From a virus: a stretch of DNA of 48,141 nucleotides. A model generated the notes under the pieces. It made no database searches. It saw only the letters and a program-made list of their open reading frames with translations, and had not been told where the DNA came from. The first letter of the stretch is position 1. The number at the start of each line of letters is the position of its first letter. Below, one piece after another: positions 7,922 through 14,900 of this stretch. The stretch lies in the IMG/VR virus record IMGVR_UViG_3300021180_000018, positions 1 through 48,141 of that record; one strand, written 5' to 3'. Position numbers and translations under genes: made by a program.

Positions 7922-7997
7922 ACCCGACTAGCAAACTGGTCGTATACACCTCGTTTACACCGAGGCAGGGAGTGTTCGATTCGCTCGTTGGGTACCA
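7922..7997 (+). tRNA. tRNA-Val(TAC)
   Basis: Acceptor ACCCGAC/GTTGGGT, stem CCTCG/CGAGG, loop TTTACAC. The D-stem GCA/TAC has a C11-A24 opposition. Confidence 0.85.
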
Positions 7998-8003
7998 TTT
8001 TTC

Positions 8004-8094
8004 AGTCGGCTCCGATGGTTCGGGGCAGTCGCTTATAACGACTTCTGGCCCAGATAAGGCTTGCAGCAGAGTCCGATTCTCTGGCCGACTACCA
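8004..8094 (+). tRNA. Class II tRNA with TAT anticodon
   Basis: Acceptor AGTCGGC/GCCGACT, anticodon stem AGTCG/CGACT, loop CTTATAA giving TAT (AUA codon, Ile). A 23-nt variable region, a very short D-arm and T-loop TCCGATT (C55) are odd for an isoleucine tRNA. The charging identity is uncertain. Confidence 0.6.
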
Positions 8095-8095
8095 T

Positions 8096-8179
8096 CCCCT
8101 GCTGGCGGAATAGCAGACGCGCTGGATTTAAGACCCAGTGCCTTCGGGCGTGTAGGTGCAACTCCTACGCGGGGGACCA
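8096..8179 (+). tRNA. tRNA-Leu(TAA)
   Basis: Class II. Acceptor CCCCTGC/GCGGGGG, anticodon stem CTGGA/CCCAG with A31-C39, loop TTTAAGA, encoded CCA. Confidence 0.85.
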
Positions 8180-8185
8180 GTTTAC

Positions 8186-8261
8186 GGGGAAGTGGTCTAG
8201 TAGCAATGATACTGGCCCTTCAAGCCATGTGACGCGGGTGCAATTCCCGCCTTCCCTACCA
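8186..8261 (+). tRNA. tRNA-Glu(TTC)
   Basis: Acceptor GGGGAAG/CTTCCCT, stem CTGGC/GCCAT, loop CCTTCAA with C33, T-arm GCGGG/CCCGC, encoded CCA. Confidence 0.85.
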
Positions 8262-8264
8262 AGT

Positions 8265-8349
8265 GCCCCGTTGCCGGAATTGGCAGACGGACTGCGTTTA
8301 GACCGCAGCGCTTAATTGCGTGTGGGTTCGAATCCCTCATGGGGCACCA
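8265..8349 (+). tRNA. tRNA-Leu(TAG)
   Basis: Class II. Acceptor GCCCCGT/ATGGGGC, stem CTGCG/CGCAG, loop TTTAGAC, encoded CCA. Confidence 0.9.
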
Positions 8350-8360
8350 AAATTTAATGT

Positions 8361-8436
8361 GGGGGTGTGGTGTTAATTGGCCACACATTTGGTCTGCACC
8401 CAAAAATTGTGAGTTCGAATCTCGCCACCTCCACCA
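8361..8436 (+). tRNA. tRNA-Ala(TGC)
   Basis: Acceptor GGGGGTG/CACCTCC, stem TTTGG/CCAAA, loop TCTGCAC with C33, encoded CCA. Confidence 0.9.
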
Positions 8437-8445
8437 ATTTTATGT

Positions 8446-8532
8446 GCTCTGCTGGCGGAACTGGCAGACGCGCCGGATTCAAAACCCGGTGGCAGAAATG
8501 TCGTCCCGGTTCGATTCCGGGGTGGAGCACCA
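8446..8532 (+). tRNA. tRNA-Leu(CAA)
   Basis: Class II. Acceptor GCTCTGC/GTGGAGC, stem CCGGA/CCCGG with A31-C39, loop TTCAAAA, encoded CCA. Confidence 0.9.
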
Positions 8533-8539
8533 AGTTTGT

Positions 8540-8615
8540 TGGGATGTAGTTTAATTGGCAAAACGGATGCCTTTGAAGCATTCAGATGATAGTTCGAGTC
8601 TATCCGCCCCAACCA
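8540..8615 (+). tRNA. tRNA-Gln(TTG)
   Basis: Acceptor TGGGATG/CGCCCCA with A5-C68, stem GATGC/GCATT, loop CTTTGAA, encoded CCA. Confidence 0.9.
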
Positions 8616-8639
8616 AAAAGTCCAGAAAATGGATTCTGT

Positions 8640-8714
8640 TCCGATGTCATTTAACTGGTAGGATGCTGCTCTCTGAAGGCAGTCGTGTTAGTTCGAGTCT
8701 AACCGCCGGAACCA
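8640..8714 (+). tRNA. tRNA-Gln(CTG)
   Basis: Acceptor TCCGATG/CGCCGGA with A5-C68, stem CTGCT/GGCAG, loop CTCTGAA, encoded CCA. A near-perfect palindrome (GTCCAGAAAATGGAT, 8620-8634) sits just upstream. Confidence 0.9.
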
Positions 8715-8731
8715 AAATTTAGGAGTTGACA

Positions 8732-8869
8732 ATGCCCCGTGGTTATGAAAAGATGAGAGATGCCTTTAAGAGAAAAGGCATGAAGCCTAAAGCCGCTAAA
8801 AGAAAAGCAGCTAAGATTTGGAATAGCGAGCACAAAGGCAAAGATACAGTAGGACGCGGTAGAAAGTAA
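8732..8869 (+). CDS. Small basic protein, 45 aa
   Basis: A strong ribosome binding site (aggag) precedes ATG 8732. The product is highly basic and helical (KMRDAFKRKGMKPKAAKRKA), with an AAKIWNSEHKG segment. Small Lys/Arg-rich proteins with a K.AA.IWN pattern are recurrent in phage genomes, but I cannot name a function; nucleic-acid binding is a reasonable guess. It sits between tRNA-Gln and tRNA-Gly, so it is presumably transcribed with the array. Confidence 0.75.
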   Translation: MPRGYEKMRDAFKRKGMKPKAAKRKAAKIWNSEHKGKDTVGRGRK

Positions 8870-8874
8870 TATAC

Positions 8875-8951
8875 GAGTCTTTGGTGTTTAATGGCTAGCA
8901 TGAAACTCTTCCAAAGTTTGGGTGTCGGTTCGAATCCGACAAGACTCTCCA
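8875..8951 (+). tRNA. tRNA-Gly(TCC)
   Basis: Acceptor GAGTCTT/AAGACTC, discriminator T, stem AAACT/AGTTT, loop CTTCCAA, encoded CCA. All stems are well paired. Confidence 0.95.
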
Positions 8952-8956
8952 ATTTC

Positions 8957-9032
8957 GGGATCGTAGCTTAACAGAAAAAGCTCCGCTCTTTTAAAGCGAT
9001 TTATGGAGGTTAAATTCCTCCCGGTCCCACCA
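8957..9032 (+). tRNA. tRNA-Lys(TTT)
   Basis: Acceptor GGGATCG/CGGTCCC, stem CCGCT/AGCGA with C27-A43, loop CTTTTAA. The D-loop lacks the usual GG and the T-loop is TTAAATT. Confidence 0.85.
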
Positions 9033-9041
9033 ATTTTCTGT

Positions 9042-9117
9042 TCCAGCTTCGTCTAACTGGCAAGACGCTCGGCTGTTAACCGTGAAGATGTAGGTTCAAA
9101 TCCTACGGCTGGAGCCA
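9042..9117 (+). tRNA. tRNA-Asn(GTT)
   Basis: Acceptor TCCAGCT/GGCTGGA, discriminator G, stem CTCGG/CCGTG with a T-T opposition, loop CTGTTAA, encoded CCA. Confidence 0.9.
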
Positions 9118-9123
9118 ATTTAA

Positions 9124-9200
9124 CTCCTCGATGTCGAAGATGTCGAGACGGCGGACTGCAAACCCGCTCTTAGAAAGTTACAGTCTTTCCGAGGAGTCCA
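9124..9200 (+). tRNA. tRNA-Cys(GCA)
   Basis: Acceptor CTCCTCG/CGAGGAG, discriminator T, stem GCGGA/CCCGC with A31-C39, loop CTGCAAA, encoded CCA. Confidence 0.9.
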
Positions 9201-9201
9201 C

Positions 9202-9275
9202 AGGCCGCAAGTGTTACGGTAGCATCTCGGATTCCAAACCCGAGGGAGGGTGTTCAATTCACCCGCAGCCTTCCA
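9202..9275 (+). tRNA. tRNA-Trp(CCA)
   Basis: Acceptor AGGCCGC/GCAGCCT with C5-A68, stem TCGGA/CCCGA with A31-C39, loop TTCCAAA, encoded CCA, discriminator T rather than the usual G. Confidence 0.85.
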
Positions 9276-9285
9276 AAGTTTCAGT

Positions 9286-9359
9286 CCCTTGTTGGTGTAC
9301 CGGTTGCACGCTCGGTTGAAGCCCGACAGGAAGTGGTTCGATTCCACTGCTTGGGACCA
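9286..9359 (+). tRNA. tRNA-Phe(GAA)
   Basis: Loop TTGAAGC, T-arm AGTGG/CCACT, encoded CCA. The acceptor CCCTTGT/GCTTGGG has two adjacent T-T oppositions, and C27-C43 also fails to pair, so activity is uncertain. Confidence 0.8.
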
Positions 9360-9543
9360 TTTCTATGTACGAGAGGCACACGGTAACGTGTGCAACCCTT
9401 AATGACGCATATCGGGGGCGGCATCTATCGGACACCAGTTTACGGTTTAGCTTGACAAACTAAATCTAGATAGTAAACTCGCGGTGAGTCTAAACCGATG
9501 GCGGTGGTTAGTTACGCTGATTCCTTCACCAGAAGGAACGGCT
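9360..9543 (+). other. Structured gap in tRNA array
   Basis: No tRNA or good ORF. It holds a perfect hairpin GCACAC-N6-GTGTGC (9376-9393) and a long stem: AGTTTAC (9437-9443) with GTAAACT (9473-9479), enclosing GGTTTAG/CTAAATC. It may be a structured RNA, a decayed tRNA, or the leader of the HNH gene that follows. Confidence 0.5.
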
Positions 9544-9858
9544 ATGAAACAGGAGTCTGTAAGAAAAAGACTTGGCAGAAGAAAGTTAAAATTAAAAGCA
9601 ATTGAGTACAAGGGTGGTAAATGCCAACGTTGTGGGTATGATAAGTGTTTTGCCGCCTTGCAGTTTCATCATAGAAATAGAGAAGAGAAGTCTTTTGAGT
9701 TAAGTCTAATTCAAAAAACTAAACTTGAGTCTGTTAAAGATAAACTAGATAAATGCGATTTGCTTTGTGCTAATTGTCATGCAGAAGTAGAACAAGAATT
9801 TTGGAATTATCGTCTAGTGACAGGACGCCTGATTGTCGATCAGAGAGCCGGGGTCTGA
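9544..9858 (+). CDS. HNH endonuclease in the tRNA array
   Basis: About 104 residues from ATG 9544, preceded by agaaggaac. A basic N-terminus (RKRLGRRKLKLKA) leads to CQRCGYDKC, then ALQFHHRNREEKSF (the HH of the HNH core) and CDLLCANCHAEVE (CxxC...CxxCH), a classical HNH layout with a zinc-binding CxxC pair. The last 56 nt of the gene overlap tRNA-Asp, so the C-terminal residues are encoded by tRNA sequence. The array is otherwise tight, so the gene looks like an insertion that fused its end onto the tRNA. Confidence 0.8.
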   Translation: MKQESVRKRLGRRKLKLKAIEYKGGKCQRCGYDKCFAALQFHHRNREEKSFELSLIQKTKLESVKDKLDKCDLLCANCHAEVEQEFWNYRLVTGRLIVDQRAGV

Positions 9859-9876
9859 TTCCCCGTAATTCCGCCA
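9803..9876 (+). tRNA. tRNA-Asp(GTC)
   Basis: Acceptor GGAATTA/TAATTCC, discriminator G, stem CCTGA/TCAGA with C27-A43, loop TTGTCGA, T-loop TCTGATT, encoded CCA. Its 5' 56 nt overlap the HNH gene. Confidence 0.9.
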
Positions 9877-9880
9877 TTTC

Positions 9881-9954
9881 GCTGGAATCGTATAGTGGTA
9901 ATACACGTCTTTGGTAAAGACGAAACCCACGCTCGATCCGTGGTTTCAGCCCCA
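9881..9954 (+). tRNA. tRNA-Thr(GGT)
   Basis: Acceptor GCTGGAA/TTTCAGC, stem CGTCT/AGACG, loop TTGGTAA, T-loop CTCGATC with C at position 54, encoded CCA. Confidence 0.9.
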
Positions 9955-9958
9955 TTTT

Positions 9959-10032
9959 GCTAGGTGCGTTTGATGGCCAAACAACGCATTTGTAATGCGT
10001 CACCCGGAGTTCAATTCTCTGACCTAGCTCCA
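9959..10032 (+). tRNA. tRNA-Thr(TGT)
   Basis: Acceptor GCTAGGT/ACCTAGC, stem ACGCA/TGCGT, loop TTTGTAA, encoded CCA. Position 8 is G. Confidence 0.9.
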
Positions 10033-10103
10033 TCTCGTCTCATAGCTCTGTAAGAGTATGCCAACAGGTAACTGAGTCAGCGCCCGCCCAAGCCGCTGGT
10101 ATA

Positions 10104-10223
10104 ATGAAAATTTGTCCCGTATGTAAGTTATCATACGAGGTTTTATGGTACTGCCATTACTATCGCAAACCGATTTGTAAAGACTGTCTCAAAAAGCACG
10201 TAATGAAAAAATTGGGCCTATAA
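10104..10223 (+). CDS. Zinc-finger microprotein, 39 aa
   Basis: A short frame with two Cys pairs, CPVC near the N-terminus and CKDC near residue 25, separated by an aromatic/His segment (WYCHYYRK). This can hold one zinc ion. The end overlaps the start of tRNA-Lys(CTT) by 10 nt. No clear ribosome binding site; TATAAT immediately precedes and overlaps the start region, so it may be a leaderless transcript or the region may instead hold a tRNA promoter. Confidence 0.45.
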   Translation: MKICPVCKLSYEVLWYCHYYRKPICKDCLKKHVMKKLGL

Positions 10224-10289
10224 TTCAATAGGCAAGAAGAACACTCTCTTAAAGTGTGAATCCACGTTCGAGTCGTGGTAGGCCCACCA
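10214..10289 (+). tRNA. tRNA-Lys(CTT)
   Basis: Acceptor GGGCCTA/TAGGCCC, stem ACACT/AGTGT, loop CTCTTAA, T-arm CCACG/CGTGG, encoded CCA. Confidence 0.95.
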
Positions 10290-10298
10290 ATCTTTAAA

Positions 10299-10313
10299 GT
10301 CCATTTTCTGGAC
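10299..10313 (-). repeat. Dispersed 15-bp palindrome GTCCATTTTCTGGAC
   Basis: Perfect and intergenic. The dyad extends to 8-bp arms (AAAGTCCA/TGGACTTT, 10296-10316), the longest symmetric copy seen. Confidence 0.85.
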
Positions 10314-10394
10314 TTTCGTGCGGTGGTTTCTTTTACTGTTTTGAACCTTTATCGGGGTTGTAGCCGAACAGTGTCAAACCCCGGACGCACTTAT

Positions 10395-10470
10395 GCTTCT
10401 GTAGTTTAGCCCGGAAAAACCCCGCACTCGTAATGCGGTGTCGCTGATTCGAATTCAGCCGGAAGCCCCA
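10395..10470 (+). tRNA. tRNA-Thr(CGT)
   Basis: Acceptor GCTTCTG/CGGAAGC, stem CCGCA/TGCGG, loop CTCGTAA, T-arm GCTGA/TCAGC, encoded CCA. Last tRNA of the array. Confidence 0.95.
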
Positions 10471-10492
10471 TCTCTCCTTTAGGAACTCTACT

Positions 10493-10873
10493 TTGTCAAA
10501 TTCCCTAAATTCTAATCCAATAATTATCGACACAGACTTAACTGGGTCTAATACTTGGCGGGCCACCCAAACCCTCAATACTGGAAAATTTCCAGCTACT
10601 GCTCAAGGCCCAAATCCCACCTTCCGCCAACCAGGAATCCGTCCCTACCGCATTCAAATCATAGCTGTCAGTTCAACCACAGCAGGCACTATTCTTGTCA
10701 CTGATCCCAATGATTCCACTGTGTTATGGACTGGCGCAGTTGCGTCTACTGTAGCTGCCGGGACAATTATTATTGATGAATCTTGGGATAATAGCCATCC
10801 TAGTTGGAGAGACTTCATTGTATCGGGGCTTACGGCCTCGGCCACAAAAATGCTTCTTTGGTATCGCAATTAA
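10493..10873 (+). CDS. Hypothetical beta-rich virion-type protein, 126 aa
   Basis: Begins at TTG 10493, with aggaact about 8 nt upstream. The protein is rich in Thr/Ser and alternating hydrophobic residues (YRIQIIAVSSTTAGTILVTDP), suggesting a beta-sandwich, and ends in LLWYRN. It couples to the next gene by TAATG. As the first gene after the tRNA array and at the head of a tail-fibre operon, a small tail or baseplate accessory protein is plausible. Family not recognised. Confidence 0.65.
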   Translation: MSNSLNSNPIIIDTDLTGSNTWRATQTLNTGKFPATAQGPNPTFRQPGIRPYRIQIIAVSSTTAGTILVTDPNDSTVLWTGAVASTVAAGTIIIDESWDNSHPSWRDFIVSGLTASATKMLLWYRN

Positions 10874-11340
10874 TGGAAACAGCCTACCTGCAAGGCGGAA
10901 ACCCGGTGAAGATCGAGTATATCCACAGCATGTGGCGTTGCGATCTTAACGGTACTCATTATTGCGCCCAGCATAAACACGATTTGCTACGCTGTATTTC
11001 CGAGTGTACAACAGCAGTTGTTCCAGAAGCCATTCCTGAACCAATAAGACCCGCAGCGGATATTCTTTTTGATGATTTGAAGTACGGCGGCTTGGAACAA
11101 AAACAGCGGGCTAGACGGACTTTACTCCAACTTGCTAATGCCGGGGATGAAGCTGCTGTCCAGTATCTGGACTTTTTACCCGATAACAAATTGAGTTTCT
11201 CGGCCAAATACTGGGCCAAAGCAATTGGCAAAGATTTTATAGATGTAACCTACGCGGATTTGGTAGAGCATGTAAGTGATTTAGTCCTTCGTAACAAACT
11301 CATGTCGGAATTGTCCGGGCTGTTTAAAATCGAGGATTAA
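10873..11340 (+). CDS. Hypothetical protein, 155 aa
   Basis: ATG 10873 overlaps the previous stop; a longer frame starting at 10804 would run inside the preceding gene. The N-terminal third carries Cys/His residues (MWRCDLNGTHYCAQHKHDLLRC) that could bind a metal. The rest is helical and acidic (RARRTLLQLANAGDEAAVQYLD). A perfect dispersed palindrome encodes VQYLD. Overlaps the next ATG by 1 nt. Function unknown. Confidence 0.65.
   Translation: METAYLQGGNPVKIEYIHSMWRCDLNGTHYCAQHKHDLLRCISECTTAVVPEAIPEPIRPAADILFDDLKYGGLEQKQRARRTLLQLANAGDEAAVQYLDFLPDNKLSFSAKYWAKAIGKDFIDVTYADLVEHVSDLVLRNKLMSELSGLFKIED
11158..11172 (-). repeat. Dispersed 15-bp palindrome GTCCAGTATCTGGAC
   Basis: Perfect arms inside the 10873 gene, read as VQYLD. 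Confidence 0.85.
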
Positions 11341-11990
11341 TGCAGGCTCTCAATAATGCTTTGTATCCGTTCATTGGCGGCCCCGGTCTTAATATTTCTA
11401 TTAATTCCGCGCTAGTTTATATCAACGGTACAGAATATTCCATCCCTAACACTGTGGTTGGGTTAACCAAAAACACCACTACCTATATATTTTTAAACTT
11501 AGGCATAGTGGCTATTCAGACTAATACTACGGGTTTTGCCTCAAACTCATATCCAATTGCCACTGTAACAACTACCAATACCGGCGTATCAATCTTAATT
11601 GATAACCGCCCCGATTACGCAATTACAAGCACAAGTGGCGGCAGCTCTAGATTTATTCTGTCGTTTGGAACCGCGCTTTCTTCAGGAAATTTTGCATTAA
11701 CCGGGTGGGGATCGGGAGCAAGCATTTCGGTTACAGGAAAAGATTCGGCACATCAGTTTACCGTAACTGCTGGAACCGCCCCAACTCAAGGTGCTCAAGT
11801 AACTTTAACTTTCGCTGACGGGGCTTGGAACAGCGCCCCGTTAATTTTCCCGACTCAAAGCGGCGGTTCTGGAATGATTCTGCCTTTAATTTCTACTTCA
11901 ACCACTTTAACTTATGTACTTACCTTTAACGGACTTCCGATATCAGGAAAGACATATACAGTAAACGTTCTCGTCTGCGGCCTCTCATAG
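11340..11990 (+). CDS. Tail fibre-like beta protein, 216 aa
   Basis: Overlaps the neighbours on both sides by 1 nt. It begins with ALYPFIGGPGLNISINSALVYINGTEY and continues as short repeated strands rich in Thr, Asn and Gly, a composition typical of phage tail fibres or baseplate wedge-to-fibre adaptors. No enzymatic motif, signal peptide or coiled coil is visible. It directly precedes the 1618-residue spike-like gene, so it may be its attachment or capping partner. Confidence 0.6.
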   Translation: MQALNNALYPFIGGPGLNISINSALVYINGTEYSIPNTVVGLTKNTTTYIFLNLGIVAIQTNTTGFASNSYPIATVTTTNTGVSILIDNRPDYAITSTSGGSSRFILSFGTALSSGNFALTGWGSGASISVTGKDSAHQFTVTAGTAPTQGAQVTLTFADGAWNSAPLIFPTQSGGSGMILPLISTSTTLTYVLTFNGLPISGKTYTVNVLVCGLS

Positions 11991-14900
11991 TGCTAAAAAA
12001 ACTCCTTCTATCCCTACTAATTTTAATCTGTCCATTATCTGGACTCGCCCAGACTTCGGTTACTGGAACCGTGGTTGAAGGTCCATTGAGCGTGCGCCCA
12101 TCTGTTTGCACTTCTGGCGATTTGTATTTTGCCACCGATACTTTCGTATTGTACCAGTGTGGTCCTTCAAATACCTGGACTACTATCGCGGGCGGGCAAT
12201 TCGCATATAGTTCTGCAAACTCAGCTTCATCTATTACTTTAAGTTCGTCCGGAAACGCTTTCTTTGACTACGCTTTAGTTGGAAACGTTACTAGCATGTC
12301 CGTGGCTTCTGTTGGGCAGACTTCAGGAACTATTTATGGTGTCCAGTTTTGTCAGCCCGCCTCAGTAGGAACAGACACAGTTGTTTGGCCAGCAGTGTTT
12401 AATAATCCCCCTATAGTTCTGCCCGGCGTAAATCAATGTACGTCAGCCTTATTTAAGCTTAATGGATCGGGAACTTGGGATAATGTTTCCCCAAACACTG
12501 TATCGGCGGGGTCTCAGGGCACTCTTCAAATGGCTGGCCCGAATAAAACTTTTGTGGGGTCTGGACTGTCTGAATCCAGCAGTGTTCTAACTAACGGCGA
12601 TGACAATATCAATCGCGGGCCTAATCCCAATGGTGTGGATATCCGTTTCTATGGCGCACACCCTGTAAATTTGAATTCTGGGTCGCTTGTAAGTACCTGT
12701 AGCATCAACGCTTCGTCAAGCACGATGACGGTAGGAACTGCGGCCAATATTACAAATTTGGATGGACTTGCTTGCGTAGGTGCTGGCGCGGCGCAGACTA
12801 TGACGACACCAGCAGCCCCAACAGTTGTGCCATCCGGTGCTGCGTCGTTGAGCGGTACAGGAGTGCTCGTAAACTCGCCAACTGGGTCAACGACTTATTC
12901 CTACAAAATCTCTATGTGCGACATCGGTTACGGTTGCACGGCGGCTAGTTCGGCGGCGACGATTTCCAACGGTCTAGCCAACTTGGGAATGCGCGGGCCA
13001 ACGATCTCCACGATCACGAATTGCACCAGTGGCGCTACCAATACATTTACCTGCTTAGTTGGAAGCACGGCGGAAATGTCCGCTGGTATGACGGTAGTTA
13101 TTAAAGGAACCACAGACGATAAGGAATTTGGCGGTGTAAAGCAAATCGCCTCTGTCGTGGACGGAACCCACTTCACCTACCTAAGCGGCGTGGATGCCTC
13201 AAGGGGAATCAGTACAACGACCGCTACGGGTGGAACGGTCTATTATGCGCTTGGCAATAAGATTGTTCTCCCTACACCAACAGGCGCGGGGTCGTTCTAT
13301 TTAATTTACGGGCGTACAACCGGGGTCTATAACTTAATCGGTGTTTCGTTGCCAGCAAATCTCGGCTACTCCGATGCCACCTACAACGTGTGGGAAGATT
13401 ACGGTGCAACGATGTCAGGTGGCATGGTCCTGCCTTGGTGGGCACCAACAACCGCGCCTAGTTCGCCTTTCAACGACATGCTGGTGACGAAGATCACCAA
13501 CATCAGCGGCACTACGGTTATGGTGGCAACTCCTGCTAGCACAACAGTAACTTCCGCTGGGATGCGCCCCGATAACGTTCCTGCAATTCTTGCTGCGTAT
13601 AACGCTTCTTTCACTTTCTCTGGTGGCGGCGGGATGATTTACCTTCCGGTAGTGCCTGAGGTTCCCGGAACACTGCAAGGATTTATTACAAGCTCTTATT
13701 TGAACCTTCAGGGAGCAGTGTCGCAGGCTTCGCGGTTGGGGCTTGGCGGCACGCTCAAATTTGCAGGTAACTGGAATGGCGATCTTACGCTCAATCCGAT
13801 AGCTTCAAGTGCTGGTGGTTTTGGTGTCCAGGGCCACAACCAAATTTTCGTTCAAGGAGCTTATCCTGGCATCTGGCGTACAGGTGGGTCGTGGAATGGG
13901 ACTACGATTAGTAGCGTCGGCAACGGTTATCTCCTGATGTTTGATACCTCGCAGTATATGTATTTGACTAACAATGCCTTTAGCGCCGGTGGCACGACAG
14001 ATTTCATGGGTGTGGACGTTTACCGTTGGCCGTTTTCAACTCTAGGCTTCGGTACTTGGTGGGTAAACAACGTGTTTGCATCCGGCATGACTCAGGGCGA
14101 TGGGCAAACGCTGACGCCCTTTGTCATCATCAAGAACGATAATGAAGTCAATATGCACTACTTCCCGATGAGTATCAAGGGGATGTGGTTTGGTCAATTT
14201 CCTGTAGGATTCGTGGCCGACCTTGAAATGGGGGAAGAGAATCAGGGGCCGGTAATGCCTGTATTTTCTTTTTATCACGCTGGAGGCACTGCTGGAGGAA
14301 GCGTAAAGATTCACAATACTGTTATTGACACAGGCGGTTATTCTATCGCAGCGGACTTGACAGGCATTTCTGGTTTGTTGGGTTTTCCTCTCACTCTCGA
14401 AAATGTAAGTCAAGGTTCTGGAGCGCCTCTTATAACTGGTAATCCTTTTTCAAGCGTCTCGGTAATTAGTGCAGCTCAGACTGCCTCGAATCTTATTGGT
14501 CAAAATATCAACACGACAATTCTGGGCATGGGCAACAACGGCTCTGGCGGAATAGCCGTTCCGAGTGTAACTCAATCCGCAATCATCTCTACAGGTAACA
14601 TCACGCTCACAAACAACATGGGGGTATTGGTCCAGAACGGCACGGGCACGATAACCGTGGACACTACCCTTGGAGACGGGCGCGGCTGGGATGTCGTTTG
14701 CCAATCAGGGTCATGTACGCTTACGGTAAATGCGGGAACGCTTTCAGGCAATGGCGCTATTGGAAATATTGTTATTCCAACCAACCAAGGTGTTCACGTA
14801 TTTCTTAAGGGCGGAAACGCTTTTGCCTATGGACTCGGAGGAGGCGGTGGCGGTGGTTGCGCTCCCGGTGGTTCTGCAAACGCCTTTCAGTACAACGGCG